Below, in pieces: positions 1-9,430 of a stretch of DNA of 64,000 nucleotides. Position numbers and translations under genes: made by a program. The notes under the pieces were generated by a model, which saw nothing but the letters and a program-made list of their open reading frames with translations, had not been told where the DNA came from and ran no database searches. Source of the DNA: Melioribacteraceae bacterium 4301-Me (lineage in GTDB: Bacteria > Bacteroidota > Ignavibacteria > Ignavibacteriales > Melioribacteraceae); NCBI GenBank assembly GCA_041538185.1, contig JBGORM010000001.1:736604-800603 (forward strand), given 5' to 3'. Numbering within the stretch: position 1 is the stretch's first letter; each line of letters starts with the position of its first letter.

Positions 1-1046
1 TCATCAACTTTATTTTTCTTAGCAAAAGAAAAAATATCGAAGCTGTTCAAATGCGAAAGTACTTCCGAAGGAATGTTGAAGTCACCAGCACCTTTTTTAA
101 TAAATTCATTTAATAAACTCATTGCAAATTCGAACTGCTGGTCTGGTTTTATCCTCAATCTATAATCTGCCATCATTCCAGTAGCTGACATTCTGCCTTC
201 GGCAACATATAATCTTGTGTAATTTACATCATTTACAAACTCACGATTGGATGAATACTTCCGCATATTTTCAATGAAATTATCTTCATTAACCAAAAAA
301 TCGTTATCGAGACTTAAAATCAATTTAGCTTTATCATATTTAATTGAGGGCATTATTCTTGTCGAGTAGCATTTTTCCCACGCATTAACTTTTGACAAAT
401 TATTTATTAAAGAATAAAAATAAAATTTAGTTGTAGGGTACTTTTTCTTAAAGTCTTCGAATAGTTTTTGTAATGTGGGTGAATAATTAGGTTGAGCTAT
501 TATTGAGATTTCTTTTTGGTCAGCGACAGCAGTTTTTAATGCTTGAACAATTTCAGTATCGATTTTCGACCAGTTTGATTTCCTTTTCAGAATCATTGGG
601 TCAGATACTCTATCTGGGTCATAAAGATTCAATATACTTGCTTGACCTTTCGCACAAATTTTACCTTGATTAATTGGATGGTCTGGATTGCCGTCTAATT
701 TTATTGGTCTGCCTTCACGAGTTTTTATTAAAATACCGCAAGCATTTGGGCATGCATTACAAGTAGAGGCGTAATAATTTGCAGTGCCAGGTAAAACATT
801 TTCAGGTCTATTATTATATGGAATTATTTCACCTTTATCACGATAGTTAGAGCAAGCAGTTGCTGCAAAGGCAGCAGAGGCTGTTAATAATGCAACGAAC
901 TTCCTTCTTGAAATGCTGTTCATTTCCGAAGGATTAAATTCATCTGTTACGCCGCTTGCAAATTCATTTGATTTTAACTCTAAAACTTTTGGGTCATCAT
1001 AGTAATCGCGTAAACTTTTCCAAAACTCTTTATTTTTATTCTTCAT
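1..1046 (-). CDS. actB: Alternative complex III subunit ActB, N-terminal part (cut by window edge)
   Basis: This gene starts at 1046 and runs off the left edge, so only about 348 residues are visible. It encodes a molybdopterin-oxidoreductase-type subunit of alternative complex III, the quinol:electron-acceptor oxidoreductase of many Bacteroidota. A twin-arginine export signal (SRRKFV, near residue 46) is followed by a hydrophobic stretch ending in ATACS, which resembles a lipobox. A cysteine cluster of the MopB type follows (CNACPNAC near 96-103, then C131 in KICAKG). In this family the ActB domain carries Fe-S clusters but usually no molybdenum cofactor. ActA lies directly upstream on the same strand, which supports the assignment. 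The C-terminal ferredoxin-like half should lie beyond the window. Confidence 0.85.
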   Translation of the reverse strand, partial: MKNKNKEFWKSLRDYYDDPKVLELKSNEFASGVTDEFNPSEMNSISRRKFVALLTASAAFAATACSNYRDKGEIIPYNNRPENVLPGTANYYASTCNACPNACGILIKTREGRPIKLDGNPDHPINQGKICAKGQASILNLYDPDRVSDPMILKRKSNWSKIDTEIVQALKTAVADQKEISIIAQPNYSPTLQKLFEDFKKKYPTTKFYFYSLINNLSKVNAWEKCYSTRIMPSIKYDKAKLILSLDNDFLVNEDNFIENMRKYSSNREFVNDVNYTRLYVAEGRMSATGMMADYRLRIKPDQQFEFAMSLLNEFIKKGAGDFNIPSEVLSHLNSFDIFSFAKKNKVD

Positions 1047-1047
1047 C

Positions 1048-1242
1048 TTAAACCTTTTTATTTCTCATTACAGCATTTGGGTGAATATTAATCTTTATTT
1101 TACTTGTTTTGTTTTTCATTAAAGGATTACTTTTTTTGCTAAAAATTTTGATTGGCAAAAAAGAGAGCAACAATGTAGTTAATGAACCAATCACTAAAGA
1201 AATTAAAAATTTTTTTCGTGAAATAATTTTGTTTTCATCCAT
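1048..1242 (-). CDS. Small membrane-anchored protein between actA and actB
   Basis: A 64-residue protein from the ATG at 1242, which is preceded by a purine-rich stretch (aagagaaaag). An upstream in-frame start at 1269 would overlap actA. It begins with charged residues and SRKKFL, then one hydrophobic segment (about residues 12-33), then a lysine-rich tail ending IKINIHPNAVMRNKKV. The KK in place of RR makes Tat export uncertain; a simple N-terminal anchor with a short tail is as likely. It sits 10 nt after actA and 1 nt before actB, so it is almost certainly co-transcribed with the complex. I do not recognise the family. Confidence 0.6.
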   Translation of the reverse strand: MDENKIISRKKFLISLVIGSLTTLLLSFLPIKIFSKKSNPLMKNKTSKIKINIHPNAVMRNKKV

Positions 1243-1252
1243 AACTTTTCTC

Positions 1253-1822
1253 TTATCTATGACAAGCAAAACAATTTTCAGGACCTTTTTTTACATTAGT
1301 TAAGTAAGGTAAAAATTTTTGTGGCTCACGATGGCAATCTAAACAAGCTGTCATTGTAAAACTTTTTACCTGCTTAATCACATCCATAGCTTTAACATTG
1401 CCGTGACAAGTTTCGCATTGGATTCCCTTATTAACATGAACGCTATGATTAAAATAAGCATACTCAGGTACTTTATGCACTCTTTTCCACGGAATTGGTT
1501 TACCTTCCTTATAATAAGTAGTCAGCTTTATAATTTCCGGTCTATCTTTTCTAGCAATTGTATGACAGTTCATGCAAATATTTACTGATGGAACTAAAGC
1601 TGCCCTTCCTTTAGTAACACCTGTATGACAGTATTGGCAATCAATCGACATTGTACCGGCGTGGAGTTTATGTGAAAATTGAATTGGTTGAACTGGTGCA
1701 TAACCAACGCTGTCTCTTTCTGCACGCGAAATGTAAAATGTAAGCATAAATGAAATTACAATTACAAACAAAGTTAATGGAAGGCGAATTTTAAGAGCGT
1801 AATCTAGAACCGTATTTTTCAT
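1253..1822 (-). CDS. actA: Alternative complex III pentaheme cytochrome c subunit ActA
   Basis: A 189-residue protein from the ATG at 1822 (a TTG two codons earlier is possible). One N-terminal transmembrane anchor (about residues 15-32) is followed by a periplasmic domain with five CxxCH heme motifs: CQYCH at 62, CMNCH at 83, CETCH at 136, CLDCH at 160 and CFACH at 184. Extra histidines (FSHKLH, FNHSVH) may supply distal heme ligands. This is the architecture of ActA, the multiheme subunit that passes electrons in alternative complex III. It is the first gene of its operon, followed by a small protein and actB. Confidence 0.88.
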   Translation of the reverse strand: MKNTVLDYALKIRLPLTLFVIVISFMLTFYISRAERDSVGYAPVQPIQFSHKLHAGTMSIDCQYCHTGVTKGRAALVPSVNICMNCHTIARKDRPEIIKLTTYYKEGKPIPWKRVHKVPEYAYFNHSVHVNKGIQCETCHGNVKAMDVIKQVKSFTMTACLDCHREPQKFLPYLTNVKKGPENCFACHR

Positions 1823-1908
1823 TATCAATATTAAATACTTTTCTTTACGTGTTGTTATGTTTTTTCTTAATTCCCACTTATCAAAGTCTTGATTTGTAGG
1901 TTTTATTT

Positions 1909-1938
1909 AAGATATGATATACAATTTTTGTTTGTCAA
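1909..1938 (-). promoter_or_regulatory. Candidate promoter of the act operon
   Basis: Reading leftward, a perfect TTGACA (1938-1933) is followed 18 nt later by TATCTT (1914-1909), about 85 nt upstream of the actA start. It lies in a gene-free interval between actA and the prenyl synthase gene. The -35 match is exact and the -10 is 4 of 6 to the sigma-70 consensus. Whether this organism's main sigma factor uses these boxes cannot be told from the sequence. Confidence 0.4.
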
Positions 1939-2026
1939 AAATAAAAAAAGAATTTTTAATTCCAAAAAAATGTCTACAAAAAATGGAATGAAATATTTAG
2001 CAGTGTAAAAGAATTACTAAACAAAA

Positions 2027-3031
2027 TTAATTTTTTCTAGTAACAATAAATTCCACTAAATCTTTCAAAGAATTTTTGTAAATGCTATCTTGAAAAATTT
2101 CTAAGTGAGATAAGGCTTTGGCAGCAAATTGATTAGCAATTTCATTTGCATAATCAATACCACCCATTTCTTTTACAAATTCTATAACATACTTTATATC
2201 GTTAGCAGATTTACCATTTTTAATTATCCTAACAATTTTTTTTGCATCAGCTTCGGATGAGTTTTTCAAAGAATAAATTAAAGGAAGGGTTACTTTTTTT
2301 TCCTTTATATCTCCGCCTAAAGGTTTGCCCAAAATACTTTTTTTGCCAATATAATCTAAAATATCATCTCTTATTTGAAAAGCCATACCTAAACTTTCAC
2401 CAAAATTTTTCATCGCTTCAATTTTTTCAATGTTGGATGTTACAGCTCTGGCACCAATTTCGCAGCAAGTGGACAACAAAGAAGCCGTCTTGTCAGAAAT
2501 TATTTTAAAATATGTTTCTTCATCGTTAGCAAAATTACGAGTCATTTTAATCTGGAGTAATTCACCTTCCGACATTCTTTTGACGGTATTGGTAATAACT
2601 TTCAAAAAGTCAAAGTCGTTACCTTCCACAGCTATCATAAGTCCACGAGCCAACAAATAGTCCCCCATCAAAACAGCTACTTTATTTTTCCATACAGCAT
2701 TAATAGAAGGGAACCCGCGCCTTGTTTCAGCATTGTCTACAACGTCGTCGTGAACTAATGTTGCAGTATGAAGAAGTTCAACTAATATTGCCCCTCGGTA
2801 AGTTCTATCTGTTATATCACCAGCAATTTTACTGGACAAAATAACCAACAGCGGTCTAATCTTTTTGCCCTTTTGCTTTAAGATATATCTTGTAACTAAA
2901 TCTAATAATCCAACCTTAGATCTCAACGATTCTTTAAATATTTCATTGAAACGCTTGAGGTAGTTGTCGATGGATTGACTAATTTGGGAAAGTGACTTAT
3001 TACTCACTCTTCTTTTGCGAAATTTTTGCAA
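2027..3031 (-). CDS. All-trans polyprenyl diphosphate synthase
   Basis: A 334-residue class of trans-prenyltransferase that condenses isopentenyl diphosphate to make the side chain of the respiratory quinone or an undecaprenyl-type lipid. The first aspartate-rich motif is DDVVD (about residues 95-99, in HDDVVDNAETRRG), and the second is DDILD near residue 227. The upstream GKKIRPLL segment is also typical. The sequence fits the IspB/HepT-like group; product length is not predictable by eye, so no symbol is given. The start at 3031 is a TTG inside the end of tatC; a GTG at 3007, overlapping the tatC stop by 8 nt, is an alternative that would suit translational coupling. Confidence 0.85.
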   Translation of the reverse strand: MQKFRKRRVSNKSLSQISQSIDNYLKRFNEIFKESLRSKVGLLDLVTRYILKQKGKKIRPLLVILSSKIAGDITDRTYRGAILVELLHTATLVHDDVVDNAETRRGFPSINAVWKNKVAVLMGDYLLARGLMIAVEGNDFDFLKVITNTVKRMSEGELLQIKMTRNFANDEETYFKIISDKTASLLSTCCEIGARAVTSNIEKIEAMKNFGESLGMAFQIRDDILDYIGKKSILGKPLGGDIKEKKVTLPLIYSLKNSSEADAKKIVRIIKNGKSANDIKYVIEFVKEMGGIDYANEIANQFAAKALSHLEIFQDSIYKNSLKDLVEFIVTRKN

Positions 3032-3758
3032 CGAATATACTTATTTCATATAAGAAAACCAATGGAACTGCAAGTATTATTTGGGAGACAGGGTCAGTTC
3101 CTGGAGTTAAAATAGCAGCTAATATCATAATTGTCACTATTGCATGTCGACGGTATTTTTTCATCAAGCCTGCATTAATAATTCCAATTTTTGACAGAAA
3201 AAAAGACAACATTGGCAGTTCAAAGACAAGTCCTGCACCCAATATTACGCTTAAAATAATCGAGAAGTATTCATCAATAGCAAAATTATTTTCGATGTTT
3301 GCCGAACCAAATTGAGCAGCAAATTTTAGTGTAAGAGGAAGCATAACAAAATATGCAAATACAACACCGCTAAAAAAACAAAAAGTAGTAAAGGCAACAA
3401 TTGAAGTAATATATTTTTTTTCATTGGCGCGAAGTGCTGGAGAAATAAATTTCCACATTTGGTAGAAAAAATTTGGAATGCTTAAAATAAAGCCAACTAT
3501 AATGGCAACTTGGAAATAAAGAAATAATTGTCCAAAAGGTTTGAGATTTTGTAAATGTATATTAGCTTGTTTAGCCGGGCGAAGCAAAATTCCATCAATT
3601 AAATAGTCTACAAAAATCCATGCTATTATGGTACCAATAACAATTCCAATTAGGGAATAAATAATACGCCACCTAAGTTCTTCAAGGTGTTCGAGGAAAG
3701 ACATTTCTGCTTCATCAGAAGCAGGCTTATCAGTTTTTCTTTTTTTTAGAAATAACAC
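3000..3758 (-). CDS. tatC: Sec-independent protein translocase TatC
   Basis: A 252-residue integral membrane protein with about six transmembrane segments. The conserved SFLEHLEELRWRI motif (from residue 20) is the TatC signature that binds the twin-arginine signal peptide. It forms the Tat receptor with TatA/TatB-type proteins, which are not in this window. The annotated start is a GTG at 3758, 8 nt downstream of glyA. The ATG at 3701 just before SFLEHLEEL would give a more usual N-terminus, so the first 19 residues are uncertain. ActB in this window carries a twin-arginine signal and is a plausible client. Confidence 0.93.
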   Translation of the reverse strand: MLFLKKRKTDKPASDEAEMSFLEHLEELRWRIIYSLIGIVIGTIIAWIFVDYLIDGILLRPAKQANIHLQNLKPFGQLFLYFQVAIIVGFILSIPNFFYQMWKFISPALRANEKKYITSIVAFTTFCFFSGVVFAYFVMLPLTLKFAAQFGSANIENNFAIDEYFSIILSVILGAGLVFELPMLSFFLSKIGIINAGLMKKYRRHAIVTIMILAAILTPGTDPVSQIILAVPLVFLYEISIFVAKISQKKSE

Positions 3759-3766
3759 AATGGTCG

Positions 3767-5068
3767 TTAATTTTGAGAAAGTTCAGGATAAAGTGGGAAA
3801 TTCTTACATAAAGCTTTTACATCCGCTCGAATTGATTTTAACATTTCTTTATTTTCAGCATTGCTTAATGCCTTATCGATAAAATTAGCAATTAATTTCA
3901 TCTCATCTTCTTTCATGCCACGAGTTGTTAGAGCTGGCGTACCAATTCTAATTCCGCTAGTGACAAAAGGACTTTTAGTATCAAAAGGAATCATATTTTT
4001 ATTAACAGTTATACCAGCTTCACCAAGTGTATTTTCTGCTTTTTTCCCACTTATGTTTTTATTTGTTAAGTCAACAAGCATAAGGTGGTTATCTGTGCCG
4101 CCTGAAATTACATCGTAACCTAAGCTCATAAGTTCTTTTGCAAGAGTTTTAGCATTCTTAATAATTTGCCTCGAATAATCAGCAAAAGAATCTTGTAATG
4201 CCTCACCGAATGCAACAGCTTTAGCCATTATGATGTGCATTAAGGGCCCGCCTTGAATTCCTGGCATAACCATTGAATCAAAAACTTCTGACATTAATTT
4301 TAACCTATCTCCTTTTGGAGTTTTTATACCCATAGGGTTTTCTTTATCTTTACCTATTAAGATAACACCGCCTCTAGGACCGCGTAACGTTTTATGTGTA
4401 GTAGAAGTTACAACATCGCAATATTCAAGTGGATTATTTAAGAGACCTTTAGCAATCAATCCTGCTGGATGCGCCATATCACACATTAAAAAGGCACCGA
4501 CTTTATCAGCAATTTCTCTAAACTTTTTATAATCCCAATCTCTTGAATAGGCACTAGCACCAGTAACAATTAACTTCGGTTTTTCTTTCTTAGCTAAATC
4601 CTCAATAATATTATAATCCAAAAGTTTCGTTTCTTTATTAAGAGTATAGCCAACCGAACGATAAATTTGTCCAGAAAAATTAACTGGTGAACCATGAGTC
4701 AAATGCCCGCCATGATCCAGACTAAGACCTAAAATAGTATCACCAGGTTTAAGAAGAGACATGTAAACAGCCATATTGGCTTGAGAGCCACTATGCGGCT
4801 GAACATTAACATATTCAGCATTAAATAATTTTTTTAATCTTTCTCTTGCCAATTCTTCTGCCATATCAACAAACTCACAGCCGCCGTAATATCTTTTACC
4901 AGGATAGCCTTCAGCATATTTGTTTGTTAATACAGATCCAGCTGCGCTTAAAACAGCTAAGCTAACAAAATTTTCGGATGCTATTAATTCTAAATTATTA
5001 GCTTGGCGATCAATTTCTAATTGTACAATCTTTAGAATTTCTAAATCAGAATTAAGATAATTCAGCAT
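3767..5068 (-). CDS. glyA: Serine hydroxymethyltransferase
   Basis: A full-length (433-residue) pyridoxal-phosphate enzyme that interconverts serine and glycine and charges tetrahydrofolate with a one-carbon unit. The active-site lysine sits in [13 protein letters not shown], near residue 230. Further family blocks are LIASENFVS near the N-terminus, the glycine-rich [17 protein letters not shown], and the histidine-containing [10 protein letters not shown]. The start is the ATG at 5068. It is followed within 8 nt by tatC and was probably transcribed with the preceding TPR gene. Confidence 0.96.
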   Translation of the reverse strand: MLNYLNSDLEILKIVQLEIDRQANNLELIASENFVSLAVLSAAGSVLTNKYAEGYPGKRYYGGCEFVDMAEELARERLKKLFNAEYVNVQPHSGSQANMAVYMSLLKPGDTILGLSLDHGGHLTHGSPVNFSGQIYRSVGYTLNKETKLLDYNIIEDLAKKEKPKLIVTGASAYSRDWDYKKFREIADKVGAFLMCDMAHPAGLIAKGLLNNPLEYCDVVTSTTHKTLRGPRGGVILIGKDKENPMGIKTPKGDRLKLMSEVFDSMVMPGIQGGPLMHIIMAKAVAFGEALQDSFADYSRQIIKNAKTLAKELMSLGYDVISGGTDNHLMLVDLTNKNISGKKAENTLGEAGITVNKNMIPFDTKSPFVTSGIRIGTPALTTRGMKEDEMKLIANFIDKALSNAENKEMLKSIRADVKALCKNFPLYPELSQN

Positions 5069-5098
5069 ATATTTTAAATAATGTTATAAAATTTCTAT

Positions 5099-6364
5099 TT
5101 AAGGAACTATCACTGATCTTTGAATCCAAGAGTAACATGGACCTTCAATCTTTATTGTATCGCCACTCTTAAGCTGTCTAAAGAAATAATCTTCTTTAGT
5201 AGGAATAGAATTAGCCAATGCTTTTACTCTTTCAGCTGCTTGCGAAGCAAACGGTCCATTTAAACTGGCTGCTTTTTTGTAAGTATTAACAGCTAATAAA
5301 TAAACACATTTTGCCATAAAATCGAAATCACATGCTCTTGCTGCCTGTTCGTATAGCTGTGCTTCAATTACGTAAGGGTAATCCCAGTCTGGACTAATAT
5401 TCATTGCTTTTTGCAAGTAAGTTCTAGCAACCGCAAGCTGGTCTATTTTCTTATATACAAGAGCTATATTAACATAGTTATCTCGATTATCCGGCTGGAG
5501 TTCTATTAAGGTTTTATAAGCTTGCAAAGCTTTATCATTCATATCCAGTTTATCGTAAGTATTAGCAAGCTGTTTCCAATAATTAATTACTTTAGGAGCT
5601 TTAGACACTAAGAACTCAAGTGGTTCTAAGGCTTTATTAAGTTCCTTTGCCTGCAAACAAATTGATGCGTATTTCCAGGCTTTTTCTAAATTATTTTTAT
5701 CTAAATCCCATGCCTTCTTGGTAATATCAACTAACTGCTCAATATTTTCGGCGAGGCCTTCAATTCTTTGTACCCACAATTCATTATTAGGCTCAAGTTC
5801 GGAGAGTTTAGAATACAATTCTAATGCTTTCAATTTATAATCGTTTTCGTCAGTAGCATTTTTAGCATAAAGTAATCCAAGCTGGTCTTTATAAAATGAA
5901 GGTAATGTCGAATCTTTTTTAATTGCCTCCTCGTAAGTAGCTATTACCTTAGCAGGATTTTCATTTTCCCAATTCCCCATTACAAAAGCTTTCTTAGCAA
6001 GATAATATCCTGCACTTACAGAATCATATTTTATCGCCTTATCATACAAATAAAGTAAAGTATCTGCTATTTTCTTTTTGGCTGCCTCATCAATTTTAGT
6101 ACTATCATGAATATACCAAAGTGCCTCTTCCATTTTAGGGAATAATTTATATTTCACAAAATTTGTCGGGTCTGTATTAATTACTTTCCACCCGTAAGGA
6201 ATAGCACTAGCATAATCTTTGTTTTTTTGATATTCATAAAATAAACTAAAGTCAGCCATTAATTGTTGATTGCTTACATTGTTTTGAGCAACAATTAAAT
6301 TGTTTGACAAAAATGATAATATTAGGTAAGAAAAAATCACAAAAATTTTAATTGTTCCTTTCAA
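5099..6364 (-). CDS. Exported tetratricopeptide-repeat protein
   Basis: A 421-residue protein with a signal peptide (hydrophobic residues about 5-26, ending VAQNN) followed by an array of helical repeats of TPR type; clear units are ALEPLEFLVSKAP, ALQAYKTLIELQPDN and ARTYLQKAMNISPDW. The C-terminus has a short non-repeat extension ending in QRSVIVP. The start is a TTG at 6364 with AAGGAA about 11 nt upstream. It lies between an outer-membrane barrel gene and glyA on the same strand, 23 nt after the barrel gene, so the two may work together at the envelope. TPR arrays bind other proteins; no partner can be named. Confidence 0.75.
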   Translation of the reverse strand: MKGTIKIFVIFSYLILSFLSNNLIVAQNNVSNQQLMADFSLFYEYQKNKDYASAIPYGWKVINTDPTNFVKYKLFPKMEEALWYIHDSTKIDEAAKKKIADTLLYLYDKAIKYDSVSAGYYLAKKAFVMGNWENENPAKVIATYEEAIKKDSTLPSFYKDQLGLLYAKNATDENDYKLKALELYSKLSELEPNNELWVQRIEGLAENIEQLVDITKKAWDLDKNNLEKAWKYASICLQAKELNKALEPLEFLVSKAPKVINYWKQLANTYDKLDMNDKALQAYKTLIELQPDNRDNYVNIALVYKKIDQLAVARTYLQKAMNISPDWDYPYVIEAQLYEQAARACDFDFMAKCVYLLAVNTYKKAASLNGPFASQAAERVKALANSIPTKEDYFFRQLKSGDTIKIEGPCYSWIQRSVIVP

Positions 6365-6387
6365 TTTTGAAGTTCCTTATAATGTTA

Positions 6388-7653
6388 TTATCTATTTAAT
6401 CGTATGAACCAAAGTTCTCCGAAGTTGAAAGTTAATGAAAATCTGTAAATATTTTCACTTAATAAGTTATTTTCGGTCGTACCTCTTTTGCCAAACTGAA
6501 ACGCAAAATCTATTGTATTCTCAAAACCAATTGGGGCAGAAAAACCAAAATATATTGATGTTTCATTGATATTTGCTCCATAAAAAGTATATTGTGTTTG
6601 TTCATAGCTTAGACCTCCTCTAACTGATACCTGTTCCCAAAAGCTATTATACTTTGTCGGGTCCTTTTTGTATTCTAATCCTATACTAAATCTGTTTAAA
6701 TCTTTATAGAAGTTGGAAGTTTTATTCTGAAATTTATATTTAGACCAAGGTTGGTAGAAATAGTCTAAAATTATCAGGTAAGAATCTTTGAACTTAAGAC
6801 TTGCCCCTATGCCAAGTCTTTCGGGAATATGAGTTTGACCATAACCATCGTCATAAGATAATGCAGTAGCCGAATTGATTGTAGTAGAGCTGGTGGAAAC
6901 AGTATCAGTTGGGATATTGACTGAATTACTATAGCTGAACCCAAATCTTAAATCAGTAATTGCGTTAATTCCTACTAAATGGGAAAGATTACCGGTTAAC
7001 AGACCAAAAGTAAAACCCACGCCAGTGAATATATAATCTTTGTTAAAGTAAGCATTACGAAACGAGGAAGTTGATTGAAACTCCGCATTAGATTGATGCT
7101 GAATTTTCCCCGTGTAATATTCAAAGCTTGAGCCAATAGCAATATCAAAAGGCAGTTTATATGATAAACCAAAATACACTTTTGAAAGTCCACCAGTACC
7201 TTTGTATGTTACTTTATAAGGATCGACTAAAGAACTTGAGTCGTTTTCTGTTATTTCATAGTTTACTCGCGAGTATGGTTCCATTCCCATCACTAGACTA
7301 ATTCCATAATCTTTATCAATTGGGATTCCAAATTTAAATCCAGAAAAATAAACTTGATTGTAAAAAACATTTGTCGAATTGTTGCTAATTGCAAAACCGT
7401 TAATATCTAAGCCAGTTTCAATTCTTGTCATTCTCATTTGATAAAAACTTGCTGGATTAAAACTATTGACATAATCAAAGTCAGCTAAAGCAATTCCGCC
7501 TTCACCAAATGCAAGTCGACGAGCAGTTAATGAAAACTTCAAATCACCAATACCGTATCTTGTATAAATTGAGCCGCCGCCAGCAATTAAGTCCGATGAA
7601 AAAATAGAAAAACCCAGCACAAAAAATAAAGTTATGTAAATGTTTTTCTTCAT
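6388..7653 (-). CDS. Outer-membrane beta-barrel protein, FadL/PorV-like
   Basis: A 421-residue protein with a signal peptide cleaved near LIAGGG. The mature N-terminus (SIYTRYGIGDL, then RRLAFGEGGIALADFDY and NSFNPASFYQ) resembles long-chain-fatty-acid transporter/PorV-type barrels of Bacteroidota. The remainder is alternating hydrophobic strands and turns ending in an aromatic-rich strand (LTFNFGELWFIRLNR), as expected for a barrel inserted by the BAM machinery. It is preceded by a lipoprotein gene and followed by a TPR-protein gene, all on the same strand with short gaps. A specific substrate cannot be inferred. Confidence 0.7.
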   Translation of the reverse strand: MKKNIYITLFFVLGFSIFSSDLIAGGGSIYTRYGIGDLKFSLTARRLAFGEGGIALADFDYVNSFNPASFYQMRMTRIETGLDINGFAISNNSTNVFYNQVYFSGFKFGIPIDKDYGISLVMGMEPYSRVNYEITENDSSSLVDPYKVTYKGTGGLSKVYFGLSYKLPFDIAIGSSFEYYTGKIQHQSNAEFQSTSSFRNAYFNKDYIFTGVGFTFGLLTGNLSHLVGINAITDLRFGFSYSNSVNIPTDTVSTSSTTINSATALSYDDGYGQTHIPERLGIGASLKFKDSYLIILDYFYQPWSKYKFQNKTSNFYKDLNRFSIGLEYKKDPTKYNSFWEQVSVRGGLSYEQTQYTFYGANINETSIYFGFSAPIGFENTIDFAFQFGKRGTTENNLLSENIYRFSLTFNFGELWFIRLNR

Positions 7654-7660
7654 CTAAGGT

Positions 7661-8848
7661 CTAGTTTTTTTGTGAATAAGTAATTATAAGTCGCGGTCTT
7701 TTATTTGTTTCAGCATAGTTACTCCCGTAAATTACAAGTCGTGAGGCTGAGCCTAATTCATCACCCATAGTCAATCTCAGTCCAAAATTGTTTCCATTAT
7801 TAAGCCAGCTTTGAATAAAAAAAGTAACATCGCCCGAATAAATATTACCACTTCGCTTAAGGTTAATTGGGAAAAGACTATCGCTTGTCAATTTTGTTTT
7901 TAGGCTATCGGCATATCTAACAGCTGCGACAACCGAATCATTAAAAATAGTGCTTAACATTGATTTAGATTCATCCATTGTTAATTCCAAAACTGCTTTA
8001 TTAATTACCGCGCCTTTTTTTAGCTTAGATAAATCAAAAAATAATCGCCCTCTTAAGCCATAGCCAGCCTGCAAATAAATTTCGTCGTTACTGTATGGCA
8101 TATTACTTAAAACAACATGTTTATTTTGAGATGGCAAGATGTAAAGTGTATCAAGCCATTCATTTGGTTTTTCAAGAACAAAATAAATAGTTGGTTCAGT
8201 TGTATCTGGATTTGGAGAAGCGCCTTGAAACCCTAAAATTTGTTTCGTGTCTGGCGTTGGCACAAAATACAATCCATAATTAACAGTACTTATTGTAGAA
8301 TCAAGGTACTGAATCCATTCATCTATTAAATTTGTTCCTAAATTAATGCGTAAAGTAGTATCGGTTATAACTAAATTAGAGGCAGCATTTGAATTATCAT
8401 GCTGAAATGTAGCTAAGCTATCCTCATTAAATCCTAAGCCCCAATTTTGTCTTATTTGATAAACAAAAAAATTAAAGTTAGAGCTTTTACTGCCAAGTCT
8501 GTAAAGAGGCTTTAACTTAAGCCATGCCTCTTTTACTCTAATTTGATTTGCCTTGTAATAGCTTTTCAATGAATCTGGCAATGTTGGGAAATATTTTGCC
8601 AAGAGTCTTGACTCAGCATAGTCAGTCTTACCAAGCAAAACTACACTTGAACCTGCAAGATTTAGTGAATCTTTGTAAAATGAAGACTGCTGAACTAATG
8701 AATCTTTGTTTGAATCTAACACTTGAAAAGTAACATTATCTTCGTTAGGCAGTAGGTTACTTCCTATGGAAGTTGGATTATCACTGCAGGCAAAGAATGC
8801 AATCCCTATCACAATTATAATAAAAATCGCAAGAAAACTTTTTATCAA
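7661..8848 (-). CDS. Cell-envelope lipoprotein, DUF4270-like
   Basis: A 395-residue protein with a lipoprotein signal: a hydrophobic core (IFIIIVIGIAFFAC) ending at C21, followed by SDNPTSIGSNLLP. The rest is rich in beta-strand patterns such as AWLKLKPLYRLG and AVLELTMDESKS, consistent with DUF4270/DNRLRE-type surface proteins of Bacteroidota, though I am matching from memory. The start is a TTG at 8848 with a strong Shine-Dalgarno (GGAGG) 7 nt upstream, which makes this start convincing. It is followed 7 nt later by the barrel gene. Function unknown. Confidence 0.65.
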   Translation of the reverse strand: MIKSFLAIFIIIVIGIAFFACSDNPTSIGSNLLPNEDNVTFQVLDSNKDSLVQQSSFYKDSLNLAGSSVVLLGKTDYAESRLLAKYFPTLPDSLKSYYKANQIRVKEAWLKLKPLYRLGSKSSNFNFFVYQIRQNWGLGFNEDSLATFQHDNSNAASNLVITDTTLRINLGTNLIDEWIQYLDSTISTVNYGLYFVPTPDTKQILGFQGASPNPDTTEPTIYFVLEKPNEWLDTLYILPSQNKHVVLSNMPYSNDEIYLQAGYGLRGRLFFDLSKLKKGAVINKAVLELTMDESKSMLSTIFNDSVVAAVRYADSLKTKLTSDSLFPINLKRSGNIYSGDVTFFIQSWLNNGNNFGLRLTMGDELGSASRLVIYGSNYAETNKRPRLIITYSQKN

Positions 8849-9424
8849 TTAATTTCCTCCGGAAAAGTCAGAAATTATATAGTCAGTAGCATTATAAAAA
8901 TTATCAGCTACAAAATTGGGAGTTTTTCCTTGATTAAGCAAGATAGAAATTTCCTCTTCATAAAAATCAGTTTTAATTAAGATTGTTTTTAACTTTGCAT
9001 TCAATCCCGCTTCAATATCAGTTGCTTTATCACCTACTAAATATGACTTACTTAAGTCAATATTATGTTCTGCAGAGGCATCAAAGATCATTTTGGGAGA
9101 AGGTTTTCTGCAAAGTGATTCAGATTGACTACTATAATCTGGATGAAATGGGCAATAATAAAAAGCATCGATACTAGTGTTAAACTTTTTCAATAATTGA
9201 TTTATTTTATTGTTAACTCTTTTTACGTCTTTGTGGGTTAACAATCCCCTAGCAATACCCGATTGATTAGATATCACAATCAACTTGAACTTGTAAATTT
9301 CTCTCAGCTTAAAAAGACATTCACCAACGTAAGGCATCAGCACAACTTGACGTGGGTTGGATATATAGCCTGTATCAAAATTTATTGTACCATCTCTATC
9401 TAAAAAAACAGCATGTGAACTCAT
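8849..9424 (-). CDS. gmhB: HAD-family heptose-bisphosphate phosphatase, GmhB-like
   Basis: A 191-residue HAD phosphatase of subfamily IIIA. The nucleophile motif FLDRDGTIN is at residues 7-15, the second motif SNQSGIARG near 53, and the last DKATDIEAG near 147. A zinc-binding loop is visible as CPFHPDY followed by CRKPSP, which is characteristic of D-glycero-D-manno-heptose 1,7-bisphosphate 7-phosphatase. That enzyme makes a precursor of the lipopolysaccharide core or of S-layer glycans. Histidinol-phosphate phosphatase is the closest alternative. The gene ends one base from the lipoprotein start and follows glgA by 6 nt. Confidence 0.85.
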   Translation of the reverse strand: MSSHAVFLDRDGTINFDTGYISNPRQVVLMPYVGECLFKLREIYKFKLIVISNQSGIARGLLTHKDVKRVNNKINQLLKKFNTSIDAFYYCPFHPDYSSQSESLCRKPSPKMIFDASAEHNIDLSKSYLVGDKATDIEAGLNAKLKTILIKTDFYEEEISILLNQGKTPNFVADNFYNATDYIISDFSGGN

Positions 9425-9430
9425 TAAACT

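Noticed and set aside
1109..1588. Plus-strand frames opposite actA and the small protein
   Set aside because: They are antisense to a cytochrome with five intact heme motifs and have low-complexity products.
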